From positions 1,365 to 22,533 of the forward strand of contig JARGNS010000003.1 of the NCBI GenBank assembly GCA_029213105.1: DNA of 21,169 bases, given 5' to 3'. The notes beneath the pieces are model-generated. The model searched no databases. It had not been told where the DNA came from and was given only the letters and a program-made list of their open reading frames with translations. Below are positions 20,763 through 21,169 of this stretch, in pieces. Position 1 is the stretch's first letter. Every line of letters begins with the position of its first letter. Made by a program: the position numbers and the translations under genes. This DNA comes from Planctomycetota bacterium. Its GTDB lineage: Bacteria; Planctomycetota; PLA2; JAEUHO01.

Positions 20763-21169
20763 TCAACGCCCGGCGCGTTTGAGGGTGACGGAGACCTCCG
20801 TCGTGCCGCCGCTGTTGACCTCGATCTCGGTCTGCTGCGAGCCCGTGTACCCCTGGCACGTCACCCAGACCTTCACCACGCCCGGAGGCACGTGATAGCG
20901 GGTGACGCGGCCGCCGTCGTTCGTGTTGTAGACGGCGCGCCAGTCCGTATCGCGCTCGATGAGGCCCTCGCGCCGCAGGCGGCCCATGTCGACGCCGATC
21001 CACTGGCCGCTGGCCGTGCGCAGGTTCGGACGCGCGCCGGGCACGGGGTTGCCGTCCTCGTCGCTCACCGTGAACGTGACCATGCCGGGGGCGCGCTTCA
21101 CGAGCTCCACCTGGCTGCGCCCGCCGGTGGCCAACTGGAAAACCGCCGTGGCGTCGCGCTCGTCGGTCT
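20763..21169 (-). CDS. Carboxypeptidase-regulatory-like beta-sandwich protein, 5' end missing
   Basis: The frame runs open to the right edge, so only the last ~135 residues are present. The TTG at 21134 is not taken as a start. Two short beta-sandwich units are suggested: FTVSDEDGNPVPGARPNLRT, and YHVPPGVVKVWVTCQGYTG followed by QTEIEVNSGGTTEVSVTLKR. The D-x-x-G-x-PVPGA turn and the late PG-x-V-x-V strand are typical of carboxypeptidase-regulatory-like (CarboxypepD_reg) domains, which occur in secreted and surface proteins. The stop codon is 99 bases upstream of the LysR start. The N-terminus, including any signal peptide or enzymatic domain, lies outside the window. Confidence 0.7.
   Translation of the reverse strand, partial: TDERDATAVFQLATGGRSQVELVKRAPGMVTFTVSDEDGNPVPGARPNLRTASGQWIGVDMGRLRREGLIERDTDWRAVYNTNDGGRVTRYHVPPGVVKVWVTCQGYTGSQQTEIEVNSGGTTEVSVTLKRAGR

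Noticed and set aside
1..21169. CRISPR arrays, tRNA or rRNA genes, insertion sequences and phage genes
   Set aside because: None seen: no regularly spaced direct repeats, no cloverleaf-like sequence with TTCAAAT-type arms, no transposase or integrase motifs in any frame.

Overview
This is a GC-rich, densely coding window of chromosomal bacterial DNA with bacterial-type Shine-Dalgarno sites. Several traits fit the Planctomycetota or a similar deep-branching, Gram-negative-type lineage: a very large fused ResB-CcsA cytochrome c assembly protein, many secreted proteins with small repeat domains, an SDR-type threonine dehydrogenase, and a cysteine-free N-terminus in ribosomal protein S4. The assignment is inferred from gene style, not from a marker tree. 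No rRNA, tRNA, CRISPR array, phage gene or transposase gene was seen.

Layout. Bases 1-1504 hold the 3' part of a secreted protein of tandem beta-sandwich units, cut by the window edge. From 1599 to 7100 five-prime to three-prime on the plus strand lie trpS, metG, a secreted alpha/beta-hydrolase fused to a thioredoxin-like domain, and a secreted HEAT-repeat protein. A short minus-strand gene (7139-7468) encodes an S24/LexA-type fold without its catalytic serine. It diverges from a secreted dipeptidyl-peptidase-IV-type serine peptidase (7561-9963). A 340-base non-coding stretch packed with hairpins separates this from the convergent rpsD (10304-10909). Next, a lipoprotein with an internally duplicated domain is translationally coupled (ATGA overlap) to the 1052-residue ResB-CcsA fusion (12350-15508). 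The 3' end of that gene overlaps a convergent GNAT acetyltransferase, which follows a secreted Cys-rich protein (16082-17110). A half-length TauE/SafE permease is divergent from the latter. The minus-strand right end holds an SDR threonine dehydrogenase, an ECF sigma factor coupled to a zinc anti-sigma factor, a LysR regulator with a palindromic operator, and a partial secreted beta-sandwich protein cut by the right edge.

Functional links. trpS and metG are housekeeping. The lipoprotein and CcsBA pair points to System II haem attachment on the outer face of the cytoplasmic membrane. The sigma and anti-sigma pair is a classic signal module whose targets cannot be read here.

The strongest unexplained signal is a family of three ~41-49 base hairpin repeats (10033-10080, 10215-10255, 17685-17733). 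Each begins with GTAG when read in one orientation, has compensating base changes in its stem and a constant TGC/GCA centre, and sits between convergent genes. They resemble GTAG-type REP sequences. Two of them form an inverted pair around an ordinary terminator hairpin.
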